From Erythrobacter sp. HL-111 (lineage in GTDB: Bacteria; Pseudomonadota; Alphaproteobacteria; Sphingomonadales; Sphingomonadaceae), in the NCBI RefSeq assembly GCF_900105095.1, contig NZ_LT629743.1:1116001-1180000 (forward strand): DNA of 64,000 bases. Direction: 5' to 3'. Positions 27,082 to 35,741 of this stretch are shown here, one piece after another (the stretch's first letter is position 1; every line of letters begins with the position of its first letter). The notes under the pieces were generated by a model. That model was not told the DNA's origin. It was given only the letters and a program-made list of their open reading frames with translations, and ran no database searches. The position numbers were made by a program, and so were the translations under genes.

Positions 27082-27462
27082 ATGGCTTCGCTCGCGCCCT
27101 CGCATTCGATCTCGCTCGATCGGCACCGCGCGGAATTGCATTTCGCGATCAGCGGGCTGTGGACCAAGGCGAGCATGGAGGGTTTCCTCGCCGAACTGCT
27201 CGACAAGGCCAAGCCGTTCCTGCGCGACCGCGCACCGTTCAGCGCCCTGGGCGACCTGCGCGATTTCGTGCCGCAGGACCGCGCGACCGCGCAGGTGATC
27301 CGCGATTCGATCCTCGCCGGGCGCGACAACGGCCTGACGCGCTTTGCCGTGGTGTCGAGCGCGCCGCTGGTGCGGATGCAGTATCGCCGCATCGCCGAAG
27401 GGGTCGAGGTCGAGTTCTTCGACGCGCCCGACGAGGCGCGGCGCTGGCTCCGCAGCCGCTAG
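27082..27462 (+). CDS. STAS/SpoIIAA-like protein, paralog 2
   Basis: Protein of 126 residues, clearly homologous to the product at 26616: both start MASLAP and share AKPF, GDLR, TR-A, MQ--R and a final WLR motif. It lies 85 bases downstream on the same strand, so the two look like a diverged tandem duplication. STAS-like folds often act as small regulatory or lipid/nucleotide-binding modules; no specific role can be assigned. Confidence 0.7.
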   Translation: MASLAPSHSISLDRHRAELHFAISGLWTKASMEGFLAELLDKAKPFLRDRAPFSALGDLRDFVPQDRATAQVIRDSILAGRDNGLTRFAVVSSAPLVRMQYRRIAEGVEVEFFDAPDEARRWLRSR

Positions 27463-27478
27463 GCCGGATCGCGATCCG

Positions 27479-28399
27479 TCAGGACCGGCCCGGGCGCTCC
27501 TTCGACAAGCGCGCGCGGAAGGCGTCGATCAGCCAGCTCGTTGCCGGGCCGAGCCGGGTGTCGCGCCGCCACAGCGCGGCGAGCGTGTAGCTCGCCCCGG
27601 GCCTTTCCGGCAGGTCGAGCTCGACCAGCTGCCCGCTCGCCAGGTCGGCCGCGATCATGTGGCGCGGCATATTGCCCCAGCCCAGCCCCTGCCTCAGCAG
27701 GACATGCTTCGCGCCGAGATCGCCGAGCCGCCAGGTCAGCGGGCTCAGCACCGAAAACTCGCGCCCCTCGGTCCGGGTCGAACGATCCGACAGCACCAGC
27801 TGGAGGTGGCGGCGGCTCTCCCCCGCAGCGATGCCGGGCCGCGCCAGTGGATGCGCGGGGGCGGCGACGGGGACCAGTTCGATCTCGCCGATCGCATGCC
27901 GCTCGAGCAGCGGGTCCGCACCGGCGATCGGCCCGCCCAGGGCGAGCTGCGCCCCTTCGCCCAGCAGGCATTCGACCACCGCGCCCAGCGCCTCGACCCG
28001 CAGCCGCAGCACCACGGTCGGGAAGGTCGCGCGGAAATCGGCGAGCACGGCGGCGATGACCTCGCCCGGAACCATCACGTCGATGACGAGCCCGATCGAG
28101 GATTCGAGCCCCGCATGGAGGCTGCGCGCCTTCGCCATCAGCGCATCGACCCGGTCGACGAGGGTGCGGGCCTCGGGCAGCAGCCCCTCGCCCGCCGGGG
28201 TCAGGACCGGGCGGCGCGAACCCTCGCGTTCGAACAGGGTGACGGCGAGCTGCGCCTCCATCTGCGCGATCCCGTAACTGATCGCCGAAACCGCGCGCCC
28301 CATGGCTTTCGCCGCGCCGCCGAAGCTCCCCTGTTCGACCACGGCGAGGAAGATGCGGACCTGGTCGATGCTGGGTTCGCCGAGCTTCATCGCGCCCAT
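27479..28399 (-). CDS. LysR family transcriptional regulator
   Basis: Protein of about 306 residues. The winged HTH occupies residues 8-68 (QVRIFLAVVEQGSFGGAAKA, AVSAISYGIAQMEAQLAVTL, FEREGSRRPVLTPAGEGLL); the remainder is a substrate-binding domain. The divergent pirin-azoreductase pair is its likely target. The ATG at 28399 overlaps a 21-base palindrome, and an ATG at 28390 is an alternative, so the palindrome may lie in its own leader and serve for autoregulation. Confidence 0.92.
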   Translation of the reverse strand: MGAMKLGEPSIDQVRIFLAVVEQGSFGGAAKAMGRAVSAISYGIAQMEAQLAVTLFEREGSRRPVLTPAGEGLLPEARTLVDRVDALMAKARSLHAGLESSIGLVIDVMVPGEVIAAVLADFRATFPTVVLRLRVEALGAVVECLLGEGAQLALGGPIAGADPLLERHAIGEIELVPVAAPAHPLARPGIAAGESRRHLQLVLSDRSTRTEGREFSVLSPLTWRLGDLGAKHVLLRQGLGWGNMPRHMIAADLASGQLVELDLPERPGASYTLAALWRRDTRLGPATSWLIDAFRARLSKERPGRS

Positions 28400-28418
28400 G
28401 TTCGGATCATCCGAACAT
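28398..28418. promoter_or_regulatory. Palindromic operator between LysR and pirin genes
   Basis: ATGTTCGGAT and ATCCGAACAT are perfect inverted arms around a single C. A further half-site ATCCGAAC lies at about 28445-28452. This fits a LysR-type binding region controlling the divergent pirin gene and the regulator itself. Confidence 0.7.
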
Positions 28419-28526
28419 CTTGGCAAGTTTTATCGCACTTATCCATCCGAACGAAGGCCCCCATCTGCATGAGCGACAGGCGAGGCCCAGATCGAGCGCG
28501 CCCCGCCCCGGACAGGAGACAGAGCA

Positions 28527-29228
28527 ATGATCGAACTGCGTCCTTTCGAAAGCCTCGGCGCGGCCAATCACGGCTGGCTCGACGCGCGGCATCACTTCTC
28601 CTTCGCGGGCTATCACGATCCGGCCCGCGTGCACTGGGGGAGCCTGCGCGTCTGGAACGACGACACGATCGCGCCCGGCACCGGCTTTCCGGCCCATCCG
28701 CACAGCGACATGGAGATCATCACCTATGTCCGCGAAGGCGCCATCACGCACCGCGACAGCTTGGGCAACGAAGGCCGCACCGCAGCCGGCGATGTCCAGG
28801 TGATGAGCGCTGGCAGCGGCGTGCGCCACTCGGAATACAACCTGGAGAACGAGGAAACCCGGCTCTTCCAGATCTGGATCATCCCCGACACCCGCGGCGG
28901 CGAACCCGGCTGGGGCGCGCGCCAGTTCCCGAGGGGCGAGCGCAGCGGCGCCTTCGTCCCCCTCGCGAGCGGGATCGAAGGCGACGGTGACGCGCTTTCC
29001 ATTCGAGCCGATGCCCGCGTGCTGGGCGCGACGGTCAGGGCTGGCGAGAGCGTGACCTACCGCCCGCGCTCGGCGGATCGGCACCTCTACCTCGTCCCCG
29101 CCACCGGCAGGGTGCGGATCGGGGAGATCGAGGCGAAGGCGCGTGACGGCATCGCCATCACCGCGCTGGGCGAGGTGACCGTGACAGCGCTCGAGGACGC
29201 AGAACTTGTCCTCGTCGACGCGGCCTAG
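28527..29228 (+). CDS. Pirin family protein (quercetinase-like)
   Basis: Bicupin of 233 residues, YhhW/YhaK type. The N-terminal cupin has the metal ligands H57, H59, H101 and E103 (GFPAHPHSDMEIITYV and GSGVRHSEYN). Members can cleave flavonols with oxygen or act as redox sensors. The start ATG follows CAGGAGACAGAGCA. It precedes an azoreductase gene, 58 bases apart, with LysR divergent; this trio recurs as a redox/quinone stress module in proteobacteria. Confidence 0.93.
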   Translation: MIELRPFESLGAANHGWLDARHHFSFAGYHDPARVHWGSLRVWNDDTIAPGTGFPAHPHSDMEIITYVREGAITHRDSLGNEGRTAAGDVQVMSAGSGVRHSEYNLENEETRLFQIWIIPDTRGGEPGWGARQFPRGERSGAFVPLASGIEGDGDALSIRADARVLGATVRAGESVTYRPRSADRHLYLVPATGRVRIGEIEAKARDGIAITALGEVTVTALEDAELVLVDAA

Positions 29229-29286
29229 CCCCGAATCCCCCTCCCCCGCGGGGAGGGAAGACACGATATTCGAAAGGAAAACTCCC

Positions 29287-29880
29287 ATGACCACAATCCT
29301 TCACATCAAGGCCAGCATCCGCGGCGAGGAAAGCGTCTCGAACGCGCTCGGCCAGCGGATCGTCGACGGCCTGACCCGCACCGGCGAGGCCGACGTGGTC
29401 GTCCGCGACCTCGCGGAGGACGCCCTGCCCTTCGTCAGCGCCGAACGTTTCGCCGCGAACCTCGCCCCCGAGGGCGAGCGCACCCCCGAACAGGCCGAAC
29501 TCGCAGGGATCGCCGACACCCTGATCGCCGAACTGGAGGCGGCCGACATCATCGTGCTGTCCACCCCGGTCTACAATTTCGGCGTTCCCGCGAGCCTCAA
29601 GGCCTGGGCCGATCTCGTCGCCCGCGCCGGGCGGACCTTCAAGTACACCGAGAACGGCCCGGTCGGCCTCGTCGAGGGCAAGAAGGCCTATGTCGCGGCC
29701 GCCTCCGGGGGCACGAAGATCGGCAGCGAGATCGATTTCATGAGCCCCTGGCTGACCTTCTTCCTCGGCTTCCTCGGCATCACCGACATCAAGATCGTCG
29801 CCGCCGACGGCATCATGGGCGAGGACGGCGAGGCGATCATCGAAGCCGCGCATATCGAAGCGCAGCGCCTCGCCGCGTGA
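29287..29880 (+). CDS. azoR: FMN-dependent NADH-azoreductase / quinone reductase
   Basis: Flavodoxin-fold protein of 197 residues. TILHIKASIRGEESVSNAL binds the FMN phosphate, and LSTPVYNFGVPASLKAWADL with RAGRTFKYTENGPVGLVEGK are AzoR signatures. The enzyme reduces quinones and azo compounds by two electrons. It is co-directional with the pirin gene and probably in its transcript. Confidence 0.92.
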   Translation: MTTILHIKASIRGEESVSNALGQRIVDGLTRTGEADVVVRDLAEDALPFVSAERFAANLAPEGERTPEQAELAGIADTLIAELEAADIIVLSTPVYNFGVPASLKAWADLVARAGRTFKYTENGPVGLVEGKKAYVAAASGGTKIGSEIDFMSPWLTFFLGFLGITDIKIVAADGIMGEDGEAIIEAAHIEAQRLAA

Positions 29881-29886
29881 CGCGCC

Positions 29887-29969
29887 GACTGGGCGGCGCC
29901 GTGCGTTTCGTGCGGCGGCGCGGCCCAGTCACGGCCCCGTCACGGCACCGTCACGGCACCGTCACGGCT
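29887..29969. repeat. Hairpin plus four 11-bp tandem repeats
   Basis: GACTGGGC (29887 onward) pairs with GCCCAGTC ending at 29930, forming a hairpin between convergent genes without a T-run. From 29928 to 29969 the unit GTCACGGCACC is repeated about four times (first copy GTCACGGCCCC), running up to the EamA stop codon. Confidence 0.75.
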
Positions 29970-30876
29970 AGAGGCGCGGGCGCACCAGCAACGGCTTGAA
30001 GATCGACGCACTCGGCCGCAGCACGATGATCGCCACCCCGGCAAGCGCCAGCGCCGCCCCCGCCAGCAGCCGCCAGCCGATCGGATCCCCGGTCAGCCAC
30101 GCGCCGAAACCGATGGTGAGCAGCGGCGTCAGCAGGGTGAAAGGCACGATCATGTTCGCATCGTGCCGCTGGAACAGGCGGTAATAGCTCGAATGCGCCC
30201 CGACCGAGACGATGAGCCCCGCGAACACCACGCAGGCCCCGGCGGCGAGCGGGCGGGCCGAAATCGCGGCCGCCTGCCCGCTTTCCAGCGCGAAGGAGAG
30301 CGGGAACAGCACCGCGACCGACGCGACCCCCGCCCAGGCCTGCATTTCCAACGCGCCGATCGAAAGCCGCTTGAAGAACACCGACCCGAGCGCGCCGATC
30401 ACCGCCGAGGCGAAGACGAAGCCGAGCCCCAGCCGCTCTCCAGCCCCGAGGGCGAACCGATCGCCACCGCCACCCCGACGAAGGTCAGCGCGATCCCGAT
30501 GCCGCGCCGCCAGCGCACCTGTTCGCGCAGGAACAGGATAGCGAACAGCACGGTCAGCGGCGCGCCCGACAGGCTGACGATCCCGGCGGCCGACGGCGTG
30601 GCGCTCTGCAGGCCGATGAACAGGAGCGCGAAGGACCCGCCGCTGATCGCCAGCCCGACGGCGAGCACGCGCGGCAGGTGTTCGGGCACGCGGCGCAGCA
30701 GCGGGGCGAGCGCGAGGACCACCAGCAGCGAGCGCAGCGCGGCGTAGAACAGCGGCGGCAGGGCGAGATCGTCGACCGCCAGTTTCGAGACGACGACGTT
30801 CAATGCCCACAGCACGTTGCAGGCGACGAGGATCAGGACCGCGGAAAAGGGCAGCGAACCGGGCAGGACGCGTCAC
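29968..30876 (-). pseudogene. EamA/DMT family transporter, frameshifted
   Basis: Together the two reading frames make a ten-helix drug/metabolite transporter. The first part (VVVSKLAVDDLALPPLFYAA and LREQVRWRRGIGIALTFVGV) is in one frame, and the rest (LGLGFVFASAVIGALGSVFF and GDPIGWRLLAGAALALAGV) is in another. The shift falls at about 30421-30447, where one missing base would restore GLE-SG-LGLGF. The N-terminus is also odd: no ATG, GTG or TTG in the proper frame before GTG 30815, while a GTG overlapping the nadE stop (GTGA) is in another frame. Either a real inactivated gene or a sequencing error. Confidence 0.75.
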
Positions 30877-32948
30877 TCCCGCTCCGGGAAGGCGTCTTCG
30901 GGAAGGCCGGCCCGCAGCTCCTCGACCCACACGTCGGCCACGGCATCGGACGGCGCGCGCCAGTCCCCCCGCGGCGACAGCGCCCCGCCCGAGGAAACCT
31001 TCGGCCCGTTCGGCAGCGCGCTGCGCTTGAACTGCGAAAAGCCGAAGAAGCGCTTGCAGAAATTCTCCAGCCAATGCGCGATCGTGGGAAGGTCGTATTG
31101 GTTGCGGCTGCCTTCCGGAAAATCGACCGGCCATTCGCCCGCCTCGCGGTTCTTCCAGGCGTGCCAGGCGAGGAAGGCGATCTTGGACGGGCGCTGGCCG
31201 AACCGCACCGTGTGGTGGAGGAAGAAGTCGTTGAGCTCGTAGGGACCGATCACGTCCTCGGTCGACTGGATCGCCCCGTCCTCGCCCGCGGGCACGAGCT
31301 CGGGGCTGATGACCGTATCGTGGACCGCCTGCAGAACCGCGTTGCATTCGCCCACGAACTGCCCGGTCTGGATCGTCCAGCGGATGAGATAGCGGATCAG
31401 CGTCTTGGGCACGCCGGCATTGACGCCGTAATGGCTCATCTGGTCGCCCACCCCATAGGTGCACCAGCCGAGCGCAAGTTCGGAAAGGTCGCCCGTCCCG
31501 ATCACGAACCCGTCATGCAGCCCGGCGAGACGGAAGAGATAGTCGGTGCGAAGGCCCGCCTGCACGTTCTCGAAGGTGACGTCGTAATGCGCCTCGCCGG
31601 CGGCATAGGGGTGGCCCATGTCGGCCAGCATCCGTTCCGCCGCCGGGCGGATGTCGATTTCCTCGGCCGTGATGCCGAAGCTTTCCATCAGCTTCCACGC
31701 ATTGGCCTTCGTCTCGTCCGAGGTGGCGAAGCCGGGCATGGTGTAGCCGCGGATGGTGGTGCGCGGCAGGCCGAGCCGGTCGCAGGCCTTGGCCGCGACG
31801 ATCAGCGCATGGGTCGAATCGAGCCCGCCCGAAATGCCGATCACCAGGCTCTTCGCGCGGGCCGCCTGGATGCGGCGCATCAGCGCATCGACCTGGATGT
31901 TGAACGCCTCGTAGCAATCCTCGTCCAGCGTTGCGGGATTGTTGGGCACGAAGGGGAAACGCCGCACCGGGCGAATGAGGCCGATGTCGCCCCTGCTGTA
32001 GGCGTGCTCGAACATGATCCGGCGATAGCGGTCCTCGGGCCTTCCGTGCGCCTCGGCGGCATCGGCGAAGGTCTGGTTGCGGATGCGTTCGGCCATGATC
32101 CGGTCGGTGTCGACATCGACGATATTGAGTTCGCGCCCGAGATCGAAGCGCACGCTTTCCGAAAGCAGGTCGCCCAGTTCGTAGACCACGCCCTGCCCGT
32201 CCCAGGCGAGGTCGGTCGTGCTCTCGCCGTGGCCGCTCGCCGAATAGACATAGGCGCAGATCGCGCGGGAGGAGGAGGAGCGGCAGTGGAGGTGACGGTC
32301 GTCCGCGCGCCCGATCGTGATCGGCGAGGCCGAAAGGTTGCACAGGATATGCGCGCCCGCGAGAGCGGCCATGTTGCCGGGCGGGAGCGGCGCCCAGAAA
32401 TCCTCGCAGATCTCGATCCCGAAGGTGAAGCCGGGCAGGTTCGCCGCGGCAAAGACGAGATCGGTCCCGAACGGCACTTCCTCGCCGTTCACCGCGATCC
32501 ACATGTCCTCGCAGCCGCGGCCGTGGGCGAAATGGCGCTTCTCGTAGAACTCGCGGTAATTGGGCAGGTAGCTTTTCGGCACCACGCCGAGCAGTTCGCC
32601 TCCCGCGATCACCAGCGCGCAGTTGTGGATCTTGTCGCCGCGCCGCAGCGGCGCCCCGAGCACGAGGACCGGCGTGAAATCGTCCGACGCCTCGACCACT
32701 TCGGCCACCGCCTGCTCGACCCGCGCCAGCATGGCCTGCTGCAGGTGGAGGTCGTCGATCGCGTAGGAGGACAACGTCAGTTCGGGATAGACCACGAGAT
32801 CGACATTGCATTCGTGCGCCCGCGCCGCCTCGGCCAGCACGCCGGCGGTGTTGAAGGCGACGTCGGCGGTGCGCGTCGCCGGGGTCGCGGTCGCCACCCG
32901 GACGAGGCCGTGGGCGTGCATGTCGAAGAAGGGGTGGGCTTCGGTCAT
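30873..32948 (-). CDS. nadE: Glutamine-dependent NAD+ synthetase
   Basis: Two-domain enzyme of 691 residues. An N-terminal nitrilase-type glutaminase (YPELTLSSYAIDD with catalytic Glu, lysine in VVPKSYLPNYREFYE, cysteine in FGIEICEDFWAPLPPG) feeds ammonia to a C-terminal NAD synthetase with the ATP pyrophosphatase loop VIGISGGLDSTHAL and GTGDLSELALGWCTYG. It converts deamido-NAD to NAD. The start at 32948 is the first plausible one; frames upstream overlap the topoisomerase region. The stop overlaps the possible start of the EamA gene. Confidence 0.95.
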   Translation of the reverse strand: MTEAHPFFDMHAHGLVRVATATPATRTADVAFNTAGVLAEAARAHECNVDLVVYPELTLSSYAIDDLHLQQAMLARVEQAVAEVVEASDDFTPVLVLGAPLRRGDKIHNCALVIAGGELLGVVPKSYLPNYREFYEKRHFAHGRGCEDMWIAVNGEEVPFGTDLVFAAANLPGFTFGIEICEDFWAPLPPGNMAALAGAHILCNLSASPITIGRADDRHLHCRSSSSRAICAYVYSASGHGESTTDLAWDGQGVVYELGDLLSESVRFDLGRELNIVDVDTDRIMAERIRNQTFADAAEAHGRPEDRYRRIMFEHAYSRGDIGLIRPVRRFPFVPNNPATLDEDCYEAFNIQVDALMRRIQAARAKSLVIGISGGLDSTHALIVAAKACDRLGLPRTTIRGYTMPGFATSDETKANAWKLMESFGITAEEIDIRPAAERMLADMGHPYAAGEAHYDVTFENVQAGLRTDYLFRLAGLHDGFVIGTGDLSELALGWCTYGVGDQMSHYGVNAGVPKTLIRYLIRWTIQTGQFVGECNAVLQAVHDTVISPELVPAGEDGAIQSTEDVIGPYELNDFFLHHTVRFGQRPSKIAFLAWHAWKNREAGEWPVDFPEGSRNQYDLPTIAHWLENFCKRFFGFSQFKRSALPNGPKVSSGGALSPRGDWRAPSDAVADVWVEELRAGLPEDAFPERE

Positions 32949-33018
32949 CGCCTGGCGTCTCCTGCTGCGCGGGGCTGTAACGCGGCGCGGCCCCGCTGGA
33001 AAGGGCACGCGGACCGCC

Positions 33019-34038
33019 TCATTCGGCGAGGAGTTCGGCCGCCTTGCCGCTTTGCTCGAGCAGGTCGATGAGGCCGCGCTCCGCCCGGCTGAGCCATCTC
33101 GTCGCACGCGGCAGGTCGAGCGCCGCGCGCCATTCCTCCTGCCCCTCGATCCGCTCGATCACGGCGGGGTGGATGTAGGAGCTGCGGACGACAGCGGGCG
33201 TGTTGCCGAGATGCGCCGCGACATGATCCAGCATCTCGCCCAGCAGCACCCTGCCCCGGCCGCAGGCGAGCTTCTCGAAGGCGAGCGCGCTCGCATGGAA
33301 GGTGCGGAAATGCTTGGCGGTGAAATCCTCCCCCGTCGCCTCGCGCAGATAGGCGTTGACCTCGCACGAGGTGACGGGATGCACCCTGCCCTCCTCGTCC
33401 TCGTAGCGGAACAGGTGCTCGTCCCCTTCGCCCTCCTCGCCCTCGAGCTCCTGCATCCGCCGGACCGCGCGGGCAAGGCGGGCATCCTCGAGCGAAAGGT
33501 CGCGCTCCTTCCCGCCCTTGCCGACGAAGCGCAGGTCGATCCGCCGCGTGCCGACCTCGGCATGGTCGCGCCTCAGCGTCGTCGCGCCGTAGCTGTCATT
33601 GGTGCGGGCATAGCGTTCGTTGCCGATCCTGATCGCCGCCCGGTCGAGCAGGCGCACGGTCGCGGCAAGCGCCCGCTCGCGCGTCACGCGGGGCGCCGCG
33701 AGGTCCGCATCGACCCGTCGGCGGATCAGCGGCAGGAGCCTGCCGAAAGCGGCGCAGGCGTCGTATTTGGCCCCGTCGCGCATCGCGCGGAAATCCGGAT
33801 GGTACCGATACTGCTTGCGCCCCGCCTCGTCATAGCCGGTGGCGAGGATGTGGCCGTGTTCCTCCGGGCAGAACCACGCGTCGCGATAGGCGGGCGGCAG
33901 GGCGATCGCGTTGAGCCGCGCGCGCTCGGCCGGATCGCGGATCAGCTCGCCCGCCGGATCGTAATAGGCCCAGCCCTTCCCCGCCCGGCGCCGGGTGATC
34001 CCGGGCAGGCTGTCATCGACGCAGACGATCTTTCCCAT
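33019..34038 (-). CDS. DNA topoisomerase IB (poxvirus/bacterial type)
   Basis: Protein of 339 residues. It has the N-terminal RRRAGKGWAYYDPAGELI and IALPPAYRDAWFCPEEHGH segments, the catalytic core RIGNERYARTNDSYGATTLR with its Arg, KGGKERDLSLED, KHFRTFHASALA and the active-site tyrosine Y288 in VRSSYIHPAV. The enzyme relaxes supercoils through a 3'-phosphotyrosine link. Such genes are scattered among alphaproteobacteria. It is 92 bases from the divergent yghU gene. Confidence 0.93.
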   Translation of the reverse strand: MGKIVCVDDSLPGITRRRAGKGWAYYDPAGELIRDPAERARLNAIALPPAYRDAWFCPEEHGHILATGYDEAGRKQYRYHPDFRAMRDGAKYDACAAFGRLLPLIRRRVDADLAAPRVTRERALAATVRLLDRAAIRIGNERYARTNDSYGATTLRRDHAEVGTRRIDLRFVGKGGKERDLSLEDARLARAVRRMQELEGEEGEGDEHLFRYEDEEGRVHPVTSCEVNAYLREATGEDFTAKHFRTFHASALAFEKLACGRGRVLLGEMLDHVAAHLGNTPAVVRSSYIHPAVIERIEGQEEWRAALDLPRATRWLSRAERGLIDLLEQSGKAAELLAE

Positions 34039-34130
34039 GACAGGGGAAATGCGGGGGCGAGGCGCGCGGTTCCTCCTTGCCCTCGGCGAGCGGGCACGCC
34101 AACGGTGCACCCGCGCCAGGAGGCGCCGAA

Positions 34131-35021
34131 ATGCCTGCGAAAGGAGCGACGTCGATGGCCGATCCCGCCTATACCCCGCCCAAGGTCTGGAATGCCGACA
34201 CCGTTTCGGGCGGGCGTTTCGCCAACATCAACCGCCCGACCGCCGGCAGCCGCGAGGACAAGGCCCTGCCGCAGGGCGATCATCCCTTCCAGCTCCATTC
34301 GCTCGCGACGCCCAACGGGGTGAAGGTGACGATCATGCTCGAGGAGCTGCTGGAAAAAGGCCACGCGGGTGCCGAATACGACGCCTGGACGGTCGATATC
34401 GGCAAGGGCGAGCAGTTCACCAGCGGCTTTGTCGGCATCAATCCCAATTCGAAGATCCCCGCGCTCGTCGACCGCAGCGGGCCGCAGCCCTTCCGCGTGT
34501 TCGAAAGCGGCGCGATCCTCGTCCACCTGGCGGAGACGTTCGGCGAGTTCCTGCCCGCCGATCCCGCCGCGCGGGCAGAGGTCCTGTCCTGGGTCTTCTG
34601 GCAGGTCGGCACCGGCCCCTTCATCGGCGGCGGCTTCGGCCATTTCTACGCCTATGCGCCCGAGAAATACGAATACCCGATCAATCGTTACGCGATGGAG
34701 GTGAAGCGCATCTTCGACGTCGCCGACCGGCGTCTTGCCGAGACGCGCCATCTCGGCGGTGAGGACTACACCATCGCCGACATGGCGAACTGGCCCTGGC
34801 TCGCGCCCTTCGTGGCGGGACAGATCTACAACGACGCCAGAACCTTCCTGTCGATCGACGAATACGAACACGTCGGCCGCTGGGCGCGTGAGATCGCCGC
34901 GAGGCCGGCGGTGCAGCGCGGCCGGATCGTCAACAAGACCTGGGGCGAGGACGACGAGAAGCTCCTCGAACGCCACTCGGCCGCGGATTTCGAGGGCAAG
35001 CGGCTCGACTGGACCTTCTGA
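34131..35021 (+). CDS. yghU: Glutathione-dependent disulfide-bond oxidoreductase (YghU-like)
   Basis: GST-superfamily protein of 296 residues of the nu class. SLATPNGVKVTIMLEELLE and FVGINPNSKIPALVDRSGPQ are the thioredoxin-like part, FESGAILVHLAETFGEFLP binds glutathione, and the C-terminal helical domain holds GEDYTIADMANWPWLAPF. It reduces disulfides or peroxides with two bound glutathiones. The start ATG at 34131 is chosen because AGGAGG lies 7 bases upstream. It precedes the tRNA-Gln gene. Confidence 0.94.
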   Translation: MPAKGATSMADPAYTPPKVWNADTVSGGRFANINRPTAGSREDKALPQGDHPFQLHSLATPNGVKVTIMLEELLEKGHAGAEYDAWTVDIGKGEQFTSGFVGINPNSKIPALVDRSGPQPFRVFESGAILVHLAETFGEFLPADPAARAEVLSWVFWQVGTGPFIGGGFGHFYAYAPEKYEYPINRYAMEVKRIFDVADRRLAETRHLGGEDYTIADMANWPWLAPFVAGQIYNDARTFLSIDEYEHVGRWAREIAARPAVQRGRIVNKTWGEDDEKLLERHSAADFEGKRLDWTF

Positions 35022-35085
35022 GGCACCCCTGCGCGACGGGGGCCTTCACATCGCGGAGCGAGACGCTATAGAGCGCCGCTCCTGC

Positions 35086-35160
35086 TGGGGTGTAGCCAAG
35101 CGGTAAGGCAGCGGTTTTTGGTACCGCCATGCGCAGGTTCGAATCCTGCCACCCCAGCCA
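35086..35160 (+). tRNA. tRNA-Gln (UUG anticodon)
   Basis: Acceptor TGGGGTG pairs with CACCCCA, the anticodon stem GCGGT/ACCGC encloses a loop with TTG, and the T arm carries GGTTCGAATCC. Discriminator G is followed by encoded CCA (35158-35160). The sequence folds as a canonical cloverleaf. A lower-GC intergenic stretch follows directly. Confidence 0.95.
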
Positions 35161-35741
35161 GGATTTCCAGGCTTTATAAGCGCCTGAAGATACGTAGGTT
35201 TCTCTGAGATTCGCAACGCGCGGCACCCTGCCGTGGCCCCTCGCCGAGCACCATGATTCGAGCGGCCGAGCAGCGCAAGATTGCCTGCCGGGCGAAAGCG
35301 GATCTCCGCCGGTCTGTGCACAGGATTTTCGCGTCGCTTTTGGCTGAAACCGGACTGAACGCTAGCGGGATCGCATCGAGACCTTGGCTATGGCTGATTC
35401 TGGGTGGATTGCCGACGCTGGCGATGCGCCGAAAGTCGATTGCGAAGCCAATCAACCAGGCTTGTCCACTGGCCGGAGTCGGCGGGGCATCGCCCGCCAC
35501 GCGTCTTCGCGGCCGATCGGCTGCAATGATCTCAAAAGCTTCCTGCGTCAGGAGAGGTCGCTATTCCCGACCGAACCGAAGCTCTGGCGATGGATGATTT
35601 ACAATGAACATGGAAGAGTGGTAATCTACTGGACAGTCCAGTTCCGTGCGAATTTCGAAATTCGCGCGTTCAGTTCCGCTTCACGACTGATCGAAGAAAG
35701 CTGGGGCCAGGTCGCGAATCCTCTGCCTGAGAGAGGTCCCA
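35161..35741. other. Lower-GC intergenic region after tRNA-Gln
   Basis: About 580 bases with lower GC than the genome average and no convincing gene. Frames exist (for example around 35384-35815, with SLFPTEPKLWRWMIYNEHGR) but have no recognised motif. Perfect palindromes TGGACAGTCCA (about 35631-35641) and GCGAATTTCGAAATTCGC (35648-35665) may be regulatory sites of the following gene. A tRNA 3' end is a classic integration site, so this may be the scar of a lost element. Confidence 0.5.
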
